Program-made: the position numbers and the translations under genes | DNA from: a virus | Length of the DNA stretch: 37,353 bases | IMG/VR virus record: IMGVR_UViG_3300044838_000012 | Coordinates: 1 to 37,353 of that record | Reading direction: 5' to 3' (one strand) | The notes under the pieces: model-generated | Seen by the model: only the letters and a program-made list of their open reading frames with translations | The model's database searches: none | What the model was told of the DNA's origin: nothing | In this document: in pieces, positions 30,095 to 37,318 of the stretch | Numbering within the stretch: the stretch's first letter is position 1 | How the letters are laid out: every line of letters starts with the position of its first letter

Positions 30095-30480
30095 TCGGTG
30101 GCCTCGCTCGGCGTACCGTCCGCAGCAGCGCGAGCGGCGCGGTGGAGGCGTTCGTCCCATGAGAGGAGGGCGCCGACTACGGCGGAGTCTCCCCCCGTGT
30201 CATCAATACGCTGCGCCCTGTCGAAGTCGTCGTACATCAGTTCCAGCGAGTCGCGTAGTTGCTGGTTCTCCGCCACAAGCGCGTCCACTGCTTCCTGCCA
30301 ACGCATTGACCCGCCGAGCTTCTGCGCGTCTTCGATTAGAGACTCAGCGGCCACGTTACTCGGCATGGTTAGGGTGTCTCGGAATTGTGGGTCGTGCAAG
30401 CTGGATCGTCGCCACTCCCAATAGAGCCAACCGCCGATAGCGAGCACGGCGACGGCGATGATTATGAGGTCGAAGGTCAC
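30091..30480 (-). CDS. Membrane-anchored coiled-coil protein
   Basis: A 129-residue protein from a GTG at 30480 (overlap GTGA). One N-terminal membrane helix is clear: FDLIIIAVAVLAIGGWLYW. The rest is charged and helical (WQEAVDALVAENQQLRDSLE). Topology suggests a cytoplasmic domain tethered at the inner membrane. It might act in lysis timing or exclusion, but no family is known. Confidence 0.6.
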   Translation of the reverse strand: MTFDLIIIAVAVLAIGGWLYWEWRRSSLHDPQFRDTLTMPSNVAAESLIEDAQKLGGSMRWQEAVDALVAENQQLRDSLELMYDDFDRAQRIDDTGGDSAVVGALLSWDERLHRAARAAADGTPSEATE

Positions 30481-30767
30481 GGGCGACCTCTGTTCGCGGC
30501 AGTTGGGTCGGGGTCGCCCTGCTTGTGGTCGTCGCAGTCGAAGGCGGTCGCCACGATGCGCCCGTTGTTGACCCAGCAGCCGCAGGCGAGCTTGAAGCGA
30601 CCCGGCGCGGCAGCAGGACCCCGTCCAGTCCCCTCGCAGGGCACGCCATCCCTCGTGCCGCGCGCACGCAGGAGCGGGCTCTCGGCTTTGCGGCTGTGCA
30701 GCGCAAGTCGTCCATCGAGGTTGAGTAGATGCTCCGTGCGGCAGACCGGGCAGAGGGCGCGGCTCAT
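30477..30767 (-). CDS. Small zinc-ribbon protein
   Basis: A 96-residue protein from ATG 30767 (MSRALCPVCRTEHLLNLDGR). CPVC plus later Cys residues (CEGTG, CGCW) and His residues fit a zinc ribbon found in many small phage proteins. It overlaps both neighbours by ATGA and GTGA. The longer frame to 30830 is a shadow of the resolvase gene. Confidence 0.6.
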   Translation of the reverse strand: MSRALCPVCRTEHLLNLDGRLALHSRKAESPLLRARGTRDGVPCEGTGRGPAAAPGRFKLACGCWVNNGRIVATAFDCDDHKQGDPDPTAANRGRP

Positions 30768-31063
30768 GCGGGCCAGTTCTGAGCCGGAACCCAGGTCGGC
30801 TTGCCCCGCGCCGGCCACCAAACCAGCCAAGCGTCCGCACCTGCGCGTTCCGCGACCCGTCTGAGGTCAGCGCGCTTGGCGGGCGGGAAATGCTCGTAGC
30901 GGCCGCGCGCCGTACTCTTTACTTCGATCAGCATTGGCGTTCGTCTGTCCTTGAGCGCTACGAGGTCGGCGCAGCCGAGGCTGCCCGCTGCGCGGATGAC
31001 GACCCAGTCGTCGCTCTCGAGCTCGCGGCGTAGTTGGCGTTCCCGTTGGATGCCGCGCGTCAC
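30764..31063 (-). CDS. Holliday-junction resolvase-like PD-(D/E)XK nuclease
   Basis: A 99-residue protein: RQLRRELESDDWVVIRAAGS, LGCADLVALKDRRTPMLIEV, then KSTARGRYEHF. The Glu (ELE), Asp (ADLV), and EVK triad has the layout of archaeal-type Hjc and VRR-type nucleases, which resolve branched DNA. Such an enzyme would debranch replication intermediates before packaging. GTG start at 31063. Confidence 0.75.
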   Translation of the reverse strand: MTRGIQRERQLRRELESDDWVVIRAAGSLGCADLVALKDRRTPMLIEVKSTARGRYEHFPPAKRADLRRVAERAGADAWLVWWPARGKPTWVPAQNWPA

Positions 31064-31081
31064 TGGCGATCCCTTACGGCA

Positions 31082-31318
31082 TCAGACACGGGACCGCTCC
31101 TTGAAATATCTCAGCTTCCGTTCGCACGTCGGGCAGCGTTCAGCCGTTAGGACGCCCTCAGTAGCAAGCGTGCCCTCCGCGAACTCGGACGGCTTGACCT
31201 GCGAGGCCATATAGCCACCGCAGAGCGCGCTCGTGTAGCCGTCGCGGAAGAAGTGGAGCTTACGAGCAGCGAGCGGCCTAGCGCCCGTAGTAGCGGCAGA
31301 TGGATCAGGCTGCGGCAC
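31082..31318 (-). CDS. Small protein with C-terminal CxxC
   Basis: A 78-residue protein starting MPQPDPSAATTGARPLAARK, one of several small genes with an SAAT-type start. It has single Cys34 and a CPTCERK pair near the end with a basic tail. May bind zinc. Overlaps the gene upstream by 14 bases. Confidence 0.55.
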   Translation of the reverse strand: MPQPDPSAATTGARPLAARKLHFFRDGYTSALCGGYMASQVKPSEFAEGTLATEGVLTAERCPTCERKLRYFKERSRV

Positions 31319-31481
31319 GTTCGGCCTCCTCGTCTAGACAACGGCGCTGGTCTGCTTCGGCCTCTGCGCGTGTCTTGCGAAGCGGCCCACCAGACTTGGC
31401 CCGGTAGCCCTTCACCCCGCCCAGCGAGAAGCGGCCAACAGCCACGGCGGCATCCGAACCAAGAACGCGAGCTGCGGTCAC
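31305..31481 (-). CDS. Small basic protein
   Basis: GTG 31481 gives VTAARVLGSDAAVAVGRFSL, then GGVKGYRAKSGGPLRKTRAE and EADQRRCLDEEAERAAA. The YRAKSGGPLRKTRAEAEADQ part resembles small phage proteins with a basic core and helical end. A longer start at 31517 exists. Function unknown. Confidence 0.5.
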   Translation of the reverse strand: MTAARVLGSDAAVAVGRFSLGGVKGYRAKSGGPLRKTRAEAEADQRRCLDEEAERAAA

Positions 31482-31503
31482 AGAACTACCACTCCGTTCT
31501 TGG

Positions 31504-32079
31504 TCAAGATGACGCATCGGTCACCTGCTCGCTCACCTGCGCCAGCGCCGCCTGTGCCAGTTCTCGCGCCCACGGATCGAACGCCTTGTTCGGTCGAGCC
31601 TCCGCGATCTGCCGCAGCGCGTCATACATCACTTCCGCGGCCACCATTAAGCCGTCGTGGTCACGCATCGCGCAGTCGGCCTCGATTCTGTATGCGTCCC
31701 GCTCGGCAACGACATGCTCTCCGGCGGTGAGTTCGCAGCCGGGATAGGCGCAACCGTCAATGTCGATGTTCGGCCGGAATCGGTGCGTGAGCGCGGCAGA
31801 GCGTGCTTCCTCAGCAGCCATGAGCCTCCTAAACTCCGCGAAGACATGCTCGGGCGGACGTTCACGGCCAAGATGCTCGGGGTAGATGAACCAATCCGGC
31901 GCGTCAGGTTCGTAGACCACGACCATCCGGCGTCCTTCAACCTCGACAATCTCGCCATCGCCCACGACGTCAGCGAAGTGGATCGACCGCCCCGCCGGGT
32001 CGAGCGCGCTCGTGGTATGCCGGTTAGCGGGCCATTCGTGTCCCCTCGCGGCAGAAGACGGATCAGGCGTCGTCGGCAC
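31504..32079 (-). CDS. Hypothetical protein, 191 residues
   Basis: Starts MPTTPDPSSAARGHEWPANR (another SAA-type start). The middle has a beta-rich part (GEIVEVEGRRMVVVYEPDAP), then DGCAYPGCELTAGEHVVAER with a C-x4-C pair, followed by helices (AAEVMYDALRQIAEARPNKA). It ends overlapping the next gene region. No family recognised; accessory early protein by position. Confidence 0.6.
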   Translation of the reverse strand: MPTTPDPSSAARGHEWPANRHTTSALDPAGRSIHFADVVGDGEIVEVEGRRMVVVYEPDAPDWFIYPEHLGRERPPEHVFAEFRRLMAAEEARSAALTHRFRPNIDIDGCAYPGCELTAGEHVVAERDAYRIEADCAMRDHDGLMVAAEVMYDALRQIAEARPNKAFDPWARELAQAALAQVSEQVTDASS

Positions 32080-32521
32080 CGTCGTCCTCGGGCAACGCGG
32101 TCATGGAGTAGATGATCTCGATCGCCTGCTTTAGATCCGTCGTCTCCCACAGCAGCCGACTCACGCGGTTGTGCTTGTACACCTGCTCGGTGGCTGGCTC
32201 CTCGTTGTAGATCACGTTCGCAGCGATGAGCGCCTTCTCGAACCGCTCCCACGCCATCACGTAAAGCGACCGAGCGGTGTCCTGGTCGAGGTTGATAGAA
32301 CCCTCGTCACCGCTGACTCCGAGCCTGACGAACGGCGCCACGATCTCGACGGCGATCAAACGCTCAGCCTCGGCGTACTCAGTTGGATCCGGCGGACGCC
32401 AGCCCTCCTCGACCATGATCTGCGCGGCGCTCACCGCGTCGTCGTCATCGAGCAGTGAGCGCAGGGCAAGTTCCAGCTCCTCACGGCTACCCGTTGCGGC
32501 AGACGGGGTGCGGTCAGCCAT
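32063..32521 (-). CDS. Hypothetical acidic protein, 152 residues
   Basis: MADRTPSAATGSREELELAL begins with the shared SAAT pattern. The rest is acidic and helical (LLDDDDAVSAAQIMVEEGWR, ARSLYVMAWERFEKALIAAN) and ends in DDGADDA. It overlaps both neighbours. Acidic, DNA-mimic-like composition is notable but no function can be assigned. Confidence 0.6.
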   Translation of the reverse strand: MADRTPSAATGSREELELALRSLLDDDDAVSAAQIMVEEGWRPPDPTEYAEAERLIAVEIVAPFVRLGVSGDEGSINLDQDTARSLYVMAWERFEKALIAANVIYNEEPATEQVYKHNRVSRLLWETTDLKQAIEIIYSMTALPEDDGADDA

Positions 32522-32723
32522 TCAGGGCCTCTTTCGCCTTCGCGCACAGGAACGACACCGCGAGGAAGCCGTCGCTCTCGTGCCACTCGGACTCATCGAA
32601 GTCAGCGATCTCGGTTAGCGCGGTACGCAGTCGGTCGATCTCGACCTGCGCTCCCTGCACCCAGGCCAGCGCGTCCTCGGGCGTAGGCGTGTACGCGGCA
32701 ACATGCTCGCCACGACTACTCAC
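32514..32723 (-). CDS. Small hypothetical protein, 69 residues
   Basis: GTG 32723 gives SSRGEHVAAYTPTPEDALAW, a helix (VQGAQVEIDRLRTALTEIAD) and FLCAKAKEALNG at the end. Acidic middle. Its stop overlaps the next gene by eight bases. No known family. Confidence 0.55.
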   Translation of the reverse strand: MSSRGEHVAAYTPTPEDALAWVQGAQVEIDRLRTALTEIADFDESEWHESDGFLAVSFLCAKAKEALNG

Positions 32724-32751
32724 ACCGCACCATCACATCGCGACAGCAGCC

Positions 32752-33412
32752 CTACTCGCAGCACGTCCAAGGCTCCCAACCGCGAGCCAGCCAAAGGTTG
32801 TGCGCGGCCACGGACTGCTGATAGGCCGTCGAGTAGCCGGCCTTCGCATACGCCGCGCGTTCCCCGGAGCCCATCTGGAACAGGCCGAGGTACTGGCCGT
32901 TCTGCGCGCTGATGGTGAACCCGGACTCGCGTCGGGCGATGTGGAGCGCCTCGGCGCATTGGCTCGGGCCGAAGACAGCGCAGATGATCGCCTGCACGCT
33001 CCCCGTCGTGGGTGCCTTCCGTGCTGCTAGGCGTCGCGCCCGGATCCTGCGCGCGTTCCAGAGCCGACCGATCCAGTGCAGGAACGGAGCCGAGGTCGTC
33101 CTGAGCTCGGCGCGCTCCGATCGTGTCCTCGCCGCACCGGCCCTGTCTTGCCAGTACCAGGTGCGCGTGCGCGCCCAAGTGATGCCGTGCCTGAGCGAAC
33201 GGACCTCTGCTGCGGTGCTGTTCTGGTGGGTTTGCAGGATGCGGTGTTCGATCTGGTGAGGTGGCGCGAGTGCGATCAGGATGGCTGTGATCCATGCGAA
33301 CAGGATTGCTCCTTGTCGTTGGGGTCGTTGCCTCGCCGTTTCGGCGGCGTTCTGGATCGTGGACGGGGCATCCCGGCACGATCCGTCCTTTCATGCAGCC
33401 CAAGCAGATCAT
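32752..33412 (-). CDS. Membrane-linked lytic transglycosylase-like protein, frame break near its start
   Basis: The C-terminal frame (open 33390-32752) has a membrane segment GAILFAWITAILIALAPPH, a linker with RTRTWYWQDRAGAARTRSER, and a lysozyme/SLT domain: VQAIICAVFGPSQCAEALHI, ARRESGF with the likely catalytic Glu, GQYLGLFQMGSGERA. It lacks a usual start until the GTG at 32997. In frame 0 the ATG at 33412, coupled to the previous gene by ATGA, gives MICLGCMKGRIVPGCPVHDP. Dropping one base in a C4 run near 33325 joins both into 219 residues. Such enzymes open peptidoglycan. Confidence 0.65.
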
Positions 33413-33555
33413 TGGGTATTGAGTTCGTGTCGCAGTAGCGGCGCGACCGCCCAACACCCGGCCCCGGCCAACACCAGCACCCAGTTGTGGCCCCAGAGGC
33501 CGAACAGGGCGCAGAGGGCGCCTTCGATGCGGAGGATGAGGAGGAGGGCGGTCAT
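33409..33555 (-). CDS. Tiny membrane protein, 48 residues
   Basis: MTALLLILRIEGALCALFGL, then WGHNWVLVLAGAGCWAVAPL, ending LLRHELNTQ. Two hydrophobic segments predict a hairpin in the membrane. ATGA overlaps on both sides. It lies next to another tiny membrane protein and the transglycosylase, which hints at a second cell-envelope module. Confidence 0.6.
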   Translation of the reverse strand: MTALLLILRIEGALCALFGLWGHNWVLVLAGAGCWAVAPLLRHELNTQ

Positions 33556-33707
33556 GCGAGCGACCATCCGATAAAAGCGGCAGCGGCTAACTGGGTAAGC
33601 ATGATCGCGACCCTGTTGCCCGTCGAATCGATCCCGACCGGCGGCAAATATGTGCGGGCCAAGATCGAGACAAGTAGGGCGATGATGATGCGATCGCTCG
33701 TGTTCAC
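33552..33707 (-). CDS. Tiny membrane protein, 51 residues
   Basis: GTG 33707 gives NTSDRIIIALLVSILARTYL and later VAIMLTQLAAAAFIGWSLA: two hydrophobic segments around a PPVG turn. GTGA and ATGA overlaps place it firmly in the operon. Holin-like in form, but small; function unknown. Confidence 0.6.
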   Translation of the reverse strand: MNTSDRIIIALLVSILARTYLPPVGIDSTGNRVAIMLTQLAAAAFIGWSLA

Positions 33708-34798
33708 GCCGTCGCCGTGGTCTCCAGCCGCTCCAGCCGGTCGATGAGGTTGCTGGCCTCGTCCTTGCTGAGTTCGTCACGCAGCGAGGACCAGTGGAGT
33801 TCGCCGTTTTCATCCTGATGGCCCGTCACCCAGGCTAGTTCGTCATCATCTGCAAGATCACGTAGCTTGCCGACAGCCGCATACAGATGCTCGGTATGCA
33901 GGCGCCCCGCTTCCCGCAACGTCCCCACCAGCACGTTCAGCTTCTTCTTCTGGTCGGCCGTGATCTTGGGCGGGCGGTTGGTTGGATCGGGCGGCTCTCC
34001 CGCGACGAAGATGTCCTGGAACGTCTCACCAGGCAGTTCGCTCACCTGGCTCTTAGGCGTCACGGGAGGCGCGGTCTTCACGCCACCCAGCGCCCATTCC
34101 GCCAGCGCCTCTCCGGTCTTGGTGTTTAGCTGAGCCTCAAGCGGCACCAGCGCCTTCAACTGCTCAGGCAACTTGATTGGTCGCGGCACGCCTGGTTTGT
34201 CCGCCATGAGCAGGAACGACGCCGTCAGCTCAAACGGCAGGTTCTTCTCAGCGATCGGAAGCCACCCGTCCAAGCCAGTCAGCGCCGCCTTCGGCACGAT
34301 CTCGAGCCGACCGTCACGACGCACCGCTTCAACCTTCGGCTCGGCCCTGAAACAGAGAATGACGTGCGCCTTCATCTGCAGCAACCGCGCCACCATCCGC
34401 TTGTGCTCGCGTTTCGGTTCGATCCAGGAACTCATGTTCTTCTTCTGGTCGTTGCCCATGAGCTCGTCGTGCCAGTCGAGGCATCCTCCGTCTCCGTACC
34501 ACTCATGGGAGGCGCTGTCGACTACTACTACCGGATAGCCAGCCGCCTCGGCAGCAGTGATCGCTTCGATGTATGCCTGTGGTCGGAACGGCGCCTTGAC
34601 CTCTGCATGATCGAACTCGAACTGGTCCGCGTAGATTTTGGCGCGGCCGTTCTCGGTATCGATGACTGCGAACCGTTTGCCGGCGATGCCCTTGGCGAGC
34701 TCGAGCGCCGAGAATGTTTTGCCGGATCCGGTCCCTCCGGCGAGGCCGAGGAGGAGCGGGATGCTCTCGCGAACTGCGGGTCTAAAGGTGATAGTCAT
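33704..34798 (-). CDS. RecA-like phage ATPase (AAA_24/Sak4-type), recombination
   Basis: A 364-residue protein from ATG 34798 (MTITFRPAVRESIPLLLGLA). Walker A GGTGSGKTF at 21-29 and Walker B PVVVVDSAS near 89-97; then WIEPKREHKRMVARLLQMKA and HVILCFRAEPKVE. This is the single-domain RecA-type ATPase of phages (Sak4-like or AAA_24). With the exonuclease immediately upstream it should form a strand-annealing or recombination pair. A C-terminal helical region (KITADQKKKLNVLVGTLREA) follows. ATGA overlap with the exonuclease. Confidence 0.75.
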   Translation of the reverse strand: MTITFRPAVRESIPLLLGLAGGTGSGKTFSALELAKGIAGKRFAVIDTENGRAKIYADQFEFDHAEVKAPFRPQAYIEAITAAEAAGYPVVVVDSASHEWYGDGGCLDWHDELMGNDQKKNMSSWIEPKREHKRMVARLLQMKAHVILCFRAEPKVEAVRRDGRLEIVPKAALTGLDGWLPIAEKNLPFELTASFLLMADKPGVPRPIKLPEQLKALVPLEAQLNTKTGEALAEWALGGVKTAPPVTPKSQVSELPGETFQDIFVAGEPPDPTNRPPKITADQKKKLNVLVGTLREAGRLHTEHLYAAVGKLRDLADDDELAWVTGHQDENGELHWSSLRDELSKDEASNLIDRLERLETTATA

Positions 34799-35664
34799 GT
34801 GGCCTCTTGCGCACCGACACGCTCGAGCCAACGCATCTCTTCCCACGTCGGAACCTCAATCGACGCAACCTCCTCCGAATACCCCGGCCAAAAATCCCGC
34901 TCAAGACACAGCGCCCACAACGAAATCGCCTTCTCAACCTTGTCCTCCGCCAACGCCAACGCTGACGGAGCAAGATCCACAACCGACAGTTCGTAAGGCT
35001 GATAGGTCTCCTGCACGACGTACCGGAACGCCGGCCGCACGCCAGCGATCGTCTCGACGCCGCGAATGTAGAACGCGACCTGCACGTCGCACCCCATCCC
35101 GTACATCGTCTTCGTCCACTTGGCCGGATCGGCGCTCGCGCCCGTCGTCTTGTAGTCGTCGATTGCGGAGTAGTCGTCGCGGAGCCAGTCGAGCCGTGCG
35201 CGGCAGATGACGCCGAGCTTGTCTTCCCAGACCAGCGTCCGCTCCGGCTTCCCCTCTGTGAACGGGACGGGGCGCACCTGCCGCATCTCGAGGTGGTCGT
35301 TGGTTGCTGCCACCATCGCGACGACGTCATCGCGCTGCTTCGGCAGGAGCGGAATCTTCCCGGCCACACGGGCGGCGCCGCGAGATTCTTTCGCGGCGGC
35401 CGTGCGCCAGTCGGCAGCGTCGATGACCTCGATCGAGTCGATGCCTTCGAGGAAGAGGGCGTGCGCGGCAGAGCCGATGTCGTACTTGTCGCTCTCTTCG
35501 CGGACGATGTCCGGGTTGAGTTTGGGGTGGGCGAAGCGTGCGTGTGCCGGCGATTTGCCGATCAGGATGTTGGCGATGCTGGCGCTGAGCGTGGGGACGT
35601 CGGTGATGTCGTCGGCGTGGTAGTCGGCCACCTGGATGTCGTAAATGCCTTCCGCGAAGGTCAC
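34795..35664 (-). CDS. PD-(D/E)XK exonuclease (RecE/DUF3799-like)
   Basis: A 289-residue protein from a GTG at 35664 (overlap GTGA). Motifs: DIGSAAHALFLEG (His), VICRARLDWLRDDYSAIDDY then KTT (Asp and Lys of the core), and CDVQVAFYIRGVE (Gln of the QxxxY type). This is the exodeoxyribonuclease VIII/lambda-Exo-like arrangement that resects DNA ends for recombination. The RecA-like ATPase follows directly. MTFAEGIYDIQVADYHAD at the start is usual for the family. Confidence 0.8.
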   Translation of the reverse strand: MTFAEGIYDIQVADYHADDITDVPTLSASIANILIGKSPAHARFAHPKLNPDIVREESDKYDIGSAAHALFLEGIDSIEVIDAADWRTAAAKESRGAARVAGKIPLLPKQRDDVVAMVAATNDHLEMRQVRPVPFTEGKPERTLVWEDKLGVICRARLDWLRDDYSAIDDYKTTGASADPAKWTKTMYGMGCDVQVAFYIRGVETIAGVRPAFRYVVQETYQPYELSVVDLAPSALALAEDKVEKAISLWALCLERDFWPGYSEEVASIEVPTWEEMRWLERVGAQEAT

Positions 35665-36116
35665 TGGTTCGCCGGTCCGCTGTGTGTCGACTTGCGGTGT
35701 GTCACGCGGCGGATGCTGGTGCTCTCAGTATCGCGGCGGTGCATCGGTTCTGCGAGCAGGTCGAGACGTCCGATCCGTCCGAGCAGCGTCCGCTCCGGTA
35801 GTTGGATGTCGTCGGACGCCTGCGTTTGTGGCCCCGTCTGCTTCTGCTGTGCACGGGTGCCTTGAAGGTCACGCCAGATCGTGGCCGGCGTCGAGATCGA
35901 GACGATACGGGCGCCGAGCTCGTCGGCGCGTGCTGCCGCCTGCTCGATGAACGGCGCACCGACCTTCTCCATAACCCTTGCGTAGCCCTGGGTCGAGAAG
36001 ACGAGTTGCGAGAAGCGCTCGACATGGATCGTGCCGTCCTCGAGCTGAAAGGTCGTGATGCAGCCGTCGGCTGCGCGTGTCTCGCCACCCCATTTGGGAT
36101 CCCTCTCCTTCTTCAT
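35661..36116 (-). CDS. Hypothetical protein, 151 residues
   Basis: ATG 36116 (MKKERDPKWGGETRAADGCI) overlaps the previous stop by ATGA. N-terminal beta-rich domain (TTFQLEDGTIHVERFSQLVF), a helix (RVMEKVGAPFIEQAAARADE), and a polar C-terminal tail (TSIRRVTHRKSTHSGPANQ). No family is recognised. Its place before the exonuclease suggests an early role. Confidence 0.6.
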   Translation of the reverse strand: MKKERDPKWGGETRAADGCITTFQLEDGTIHVERFSQLVFSTQGYARVMEKVGAPFIEQAAARADELGARIVSISTPATIWRDLQGTRAQQKQTGPQTQASDDIQLPERTLLGRIGRLDLLAEPMHRRDTESTSIRRVTHRKSTHSGPANQ

Positions 36117-36307
36117 TGCGCCTTCTCCCACGCCCGGTAGGCGCGCAGGAAAGCGGCCCGCAACTCGGGGTCGCGGATCAGGTCTGCGGAGGTGCTCGGT
36201 CGGTTCTCCCCGCCCCGGCGGTGGGGGGTCTTCGGCGACCCGTCCCTGTGCTTAGGGGAGGCAACAGCCGGGATTGAGGAGACCGACCGAGTCTTGTCAG
36301 GCGTCAT
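36113..36307 (-). CDS. Small hypothetical protein, 64 residues
   Basis: ATG 36307 lies in an ATGA overlap with the stop of the shifted frame upstream. MTPDKTRSVSSIPAVASPKH, a polar basic middle, then a helix (ADLIRDPELRAAFLRAYRAW). Although open to 36550 in the same frame, the overlap and composition show that it is a separate gene. Confidence 0.5.
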   Translation of the reverse strand: MTPDKTRSVSSIPAVASPKHRDGSPKTPHRRGGENRPSTSADLIRDPELRAAFLRAYRAWEKAQ

Positions 36308-36550
36308 GCGCCCAGCGCCTTCACGATCGGCCCGTCGAGGAACACGCGGAGGGCGTAGCTGCTGGTGAGGGCGGCGCCGAGGATGGCGCGCGAGAACGCA
36401 ACCGCAGCCGTCGTAGAGTGTGCTGGGGAAGACTCCCGCCTCCATATTCAGCTTGCTCCGCTTGATCCGACGCCGCCAGCCACGGCCCAGCTTGTTGTCG
36501 AGGAACGCCGCTCCTCGTCTCGCGCGCTGCAGCGGCCCTTCAGCGCTCAC
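36304..36550 (-). CDS. Small hypothetical protein with apparent one-base frame break
   Basis: GTG 36550 (GTGA overlap) gives RARRGAAFLDNKLGRGWRRR and EAGVFPSTLYDGCGCVLA, which I recall as a small actinophage-type family (GAAxLDExxPGW ... CVLG). The frame then turns basic and Pro-rich. In the +1 frame the DNA reads AILGAALTSSYALRVFLDGP and IVKALGA, stopping in an ATGA overlap with the next gene. Removing one base in CGCGCGCC near 36385 joins the two into 81 residues. Confidence 0.5.
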
Positions 36551-36702
36551 GCCGCAGTCTCCACGCGCTTCAACCTTCGCGCACGCTTGCTACAAGCGTT
36601 GACGTTCGCGCAGTAGTACGCGCGGGTGAAGCGGCTGTAGACGCGCTGATCGGGGTCGGCGGGTAGCCGCTTGCCGCAACGGGCGCAGGACTTGGCGGTC
36701 AT
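36547..36702 (-). CDS. Small zinc-ribbon protein, 51 residues
   Basis: ATG 36702 overlaps the upstream stop by ATGA: MTAKSCARCGKRLPADPDQR, VYSRFTRAYYCANVNACSKR, ending RLKRVETAA. Cys pairs C-x2-C and C-x5-C fit a small zinc ribbon with a basic end. The stop overlaps the next GTG. Confidence 0.7.
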   Translation of the reverse strand: MTAKSCARCGKRLPADPDQRVYSRFTRAYYCANVNACSKRARRLKRVETAA

Positions 36703-36902
36703 GCCACGCCTTCCTTTGGCTCCTCGACATCAGCGGGCAATGCAGTCCAGTCATATCCGCACAACTCGCAGAAATGGTGAAGGTGCTCTCCGTCAGAGTG
36801 GTTGTTGGTGAAGGCGGACCAAGCCTTGCAGAGGAAAGCGCTGCGGTGATAGCGCGTCCTCACGTCATTCGAGCGGCATTTGGGGCAGGTCCGAACGATC
36901 AT
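36699..36902 (-). CDS. Small zinc-ribbon protein, 67 residues
   Basis: MIVRTCPKCRSNDVRTRYHR, a His-rich middle (GEHLHHF), then CELCGYDWTALPADVEEP. C-x2-C pairs at both ends make a classic zinc ribbon, often found in nucleic-acid-binding proteins. ATGA overlaps on both sides. Confidence 0.75.
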   Translation of the reverse strand: MIVRTCPKCRSNDVRTRYHRSAFLCKAWSAFTNNHSDGEHLHHFCELCGYDWTALPADVEEPKEGVA

Positions 36903-37318
36903 GCTGCCGCACCGTTCTTCTTGGCCTCAACGTAGGCGCGCTTCAGGAGTGCGGGACCATCCTCGGGGCCACGTCCGACATGCCAACCGAGTGCGTAGCG
37001 CATCTCAGCCACAAGAGTGCGGCCATGCCGCTCGGCAAGCAGTTTCAGATCGTCATAAAGGTCAAGAGTGCCAAGAGTGATCTTCAGCTTGACGTTCTGG
37101 TCTAGTTTCGGTCCCAACCTAAAGCCACGTCGGATGCTCCGGTGGTGCTGCATGTGATGTAGCTGGCAGAGCCAACGGACATCGAGCGGCTTGCTGTAGT
37201 TGTCGTGGTGCGCGTGGATCTTCTCAGTGGTTCCACATACCTCGCAAGGCTGGGGAATGAGAAGCCCTTGGCGCTTAGCTTTGGCTACAGCTGCCTGGGC
37301 CCGCGACTGAACGGTCAT
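36899..37318 (-). CDS. HNH endonuclease fused to a ribbon-helix-helix-like tail
   Basis: A 139-residue protein. Residues 20-65: PQPCEVCGTTEKIHAHHDNY, SKPLDVRWLCQLHHMQHH, the T7-like HNH fold with zinc Cys pairs and catalytic His. Residues 75-120: NVKLKITLGTLDLYDDLKLL, AERHGRTLVAEMRYALGW, a strand and two helices resembling CopG/Arc DNA-binding domains. ATG 37318 overlaps the stop of the real ribbon-helix-helix gene across the genome junction. It could be a mobile or packaging-type nuclease guided by the tail domain. Confidence 0.8.
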   Translation of the reverse strand: MTVQSRAQAAVAKAKRQGLLIPQPCEVCGTTEKIHAHHDNYSKPLDVRWLCQLHHMQHHRSIRRGFRLGPKLDQNVKLKITLGTLDLYDDLKLLAERHGRTLVAEMRYALGWHVGRGPEDGPALLKRAYVEAKKNGAAA

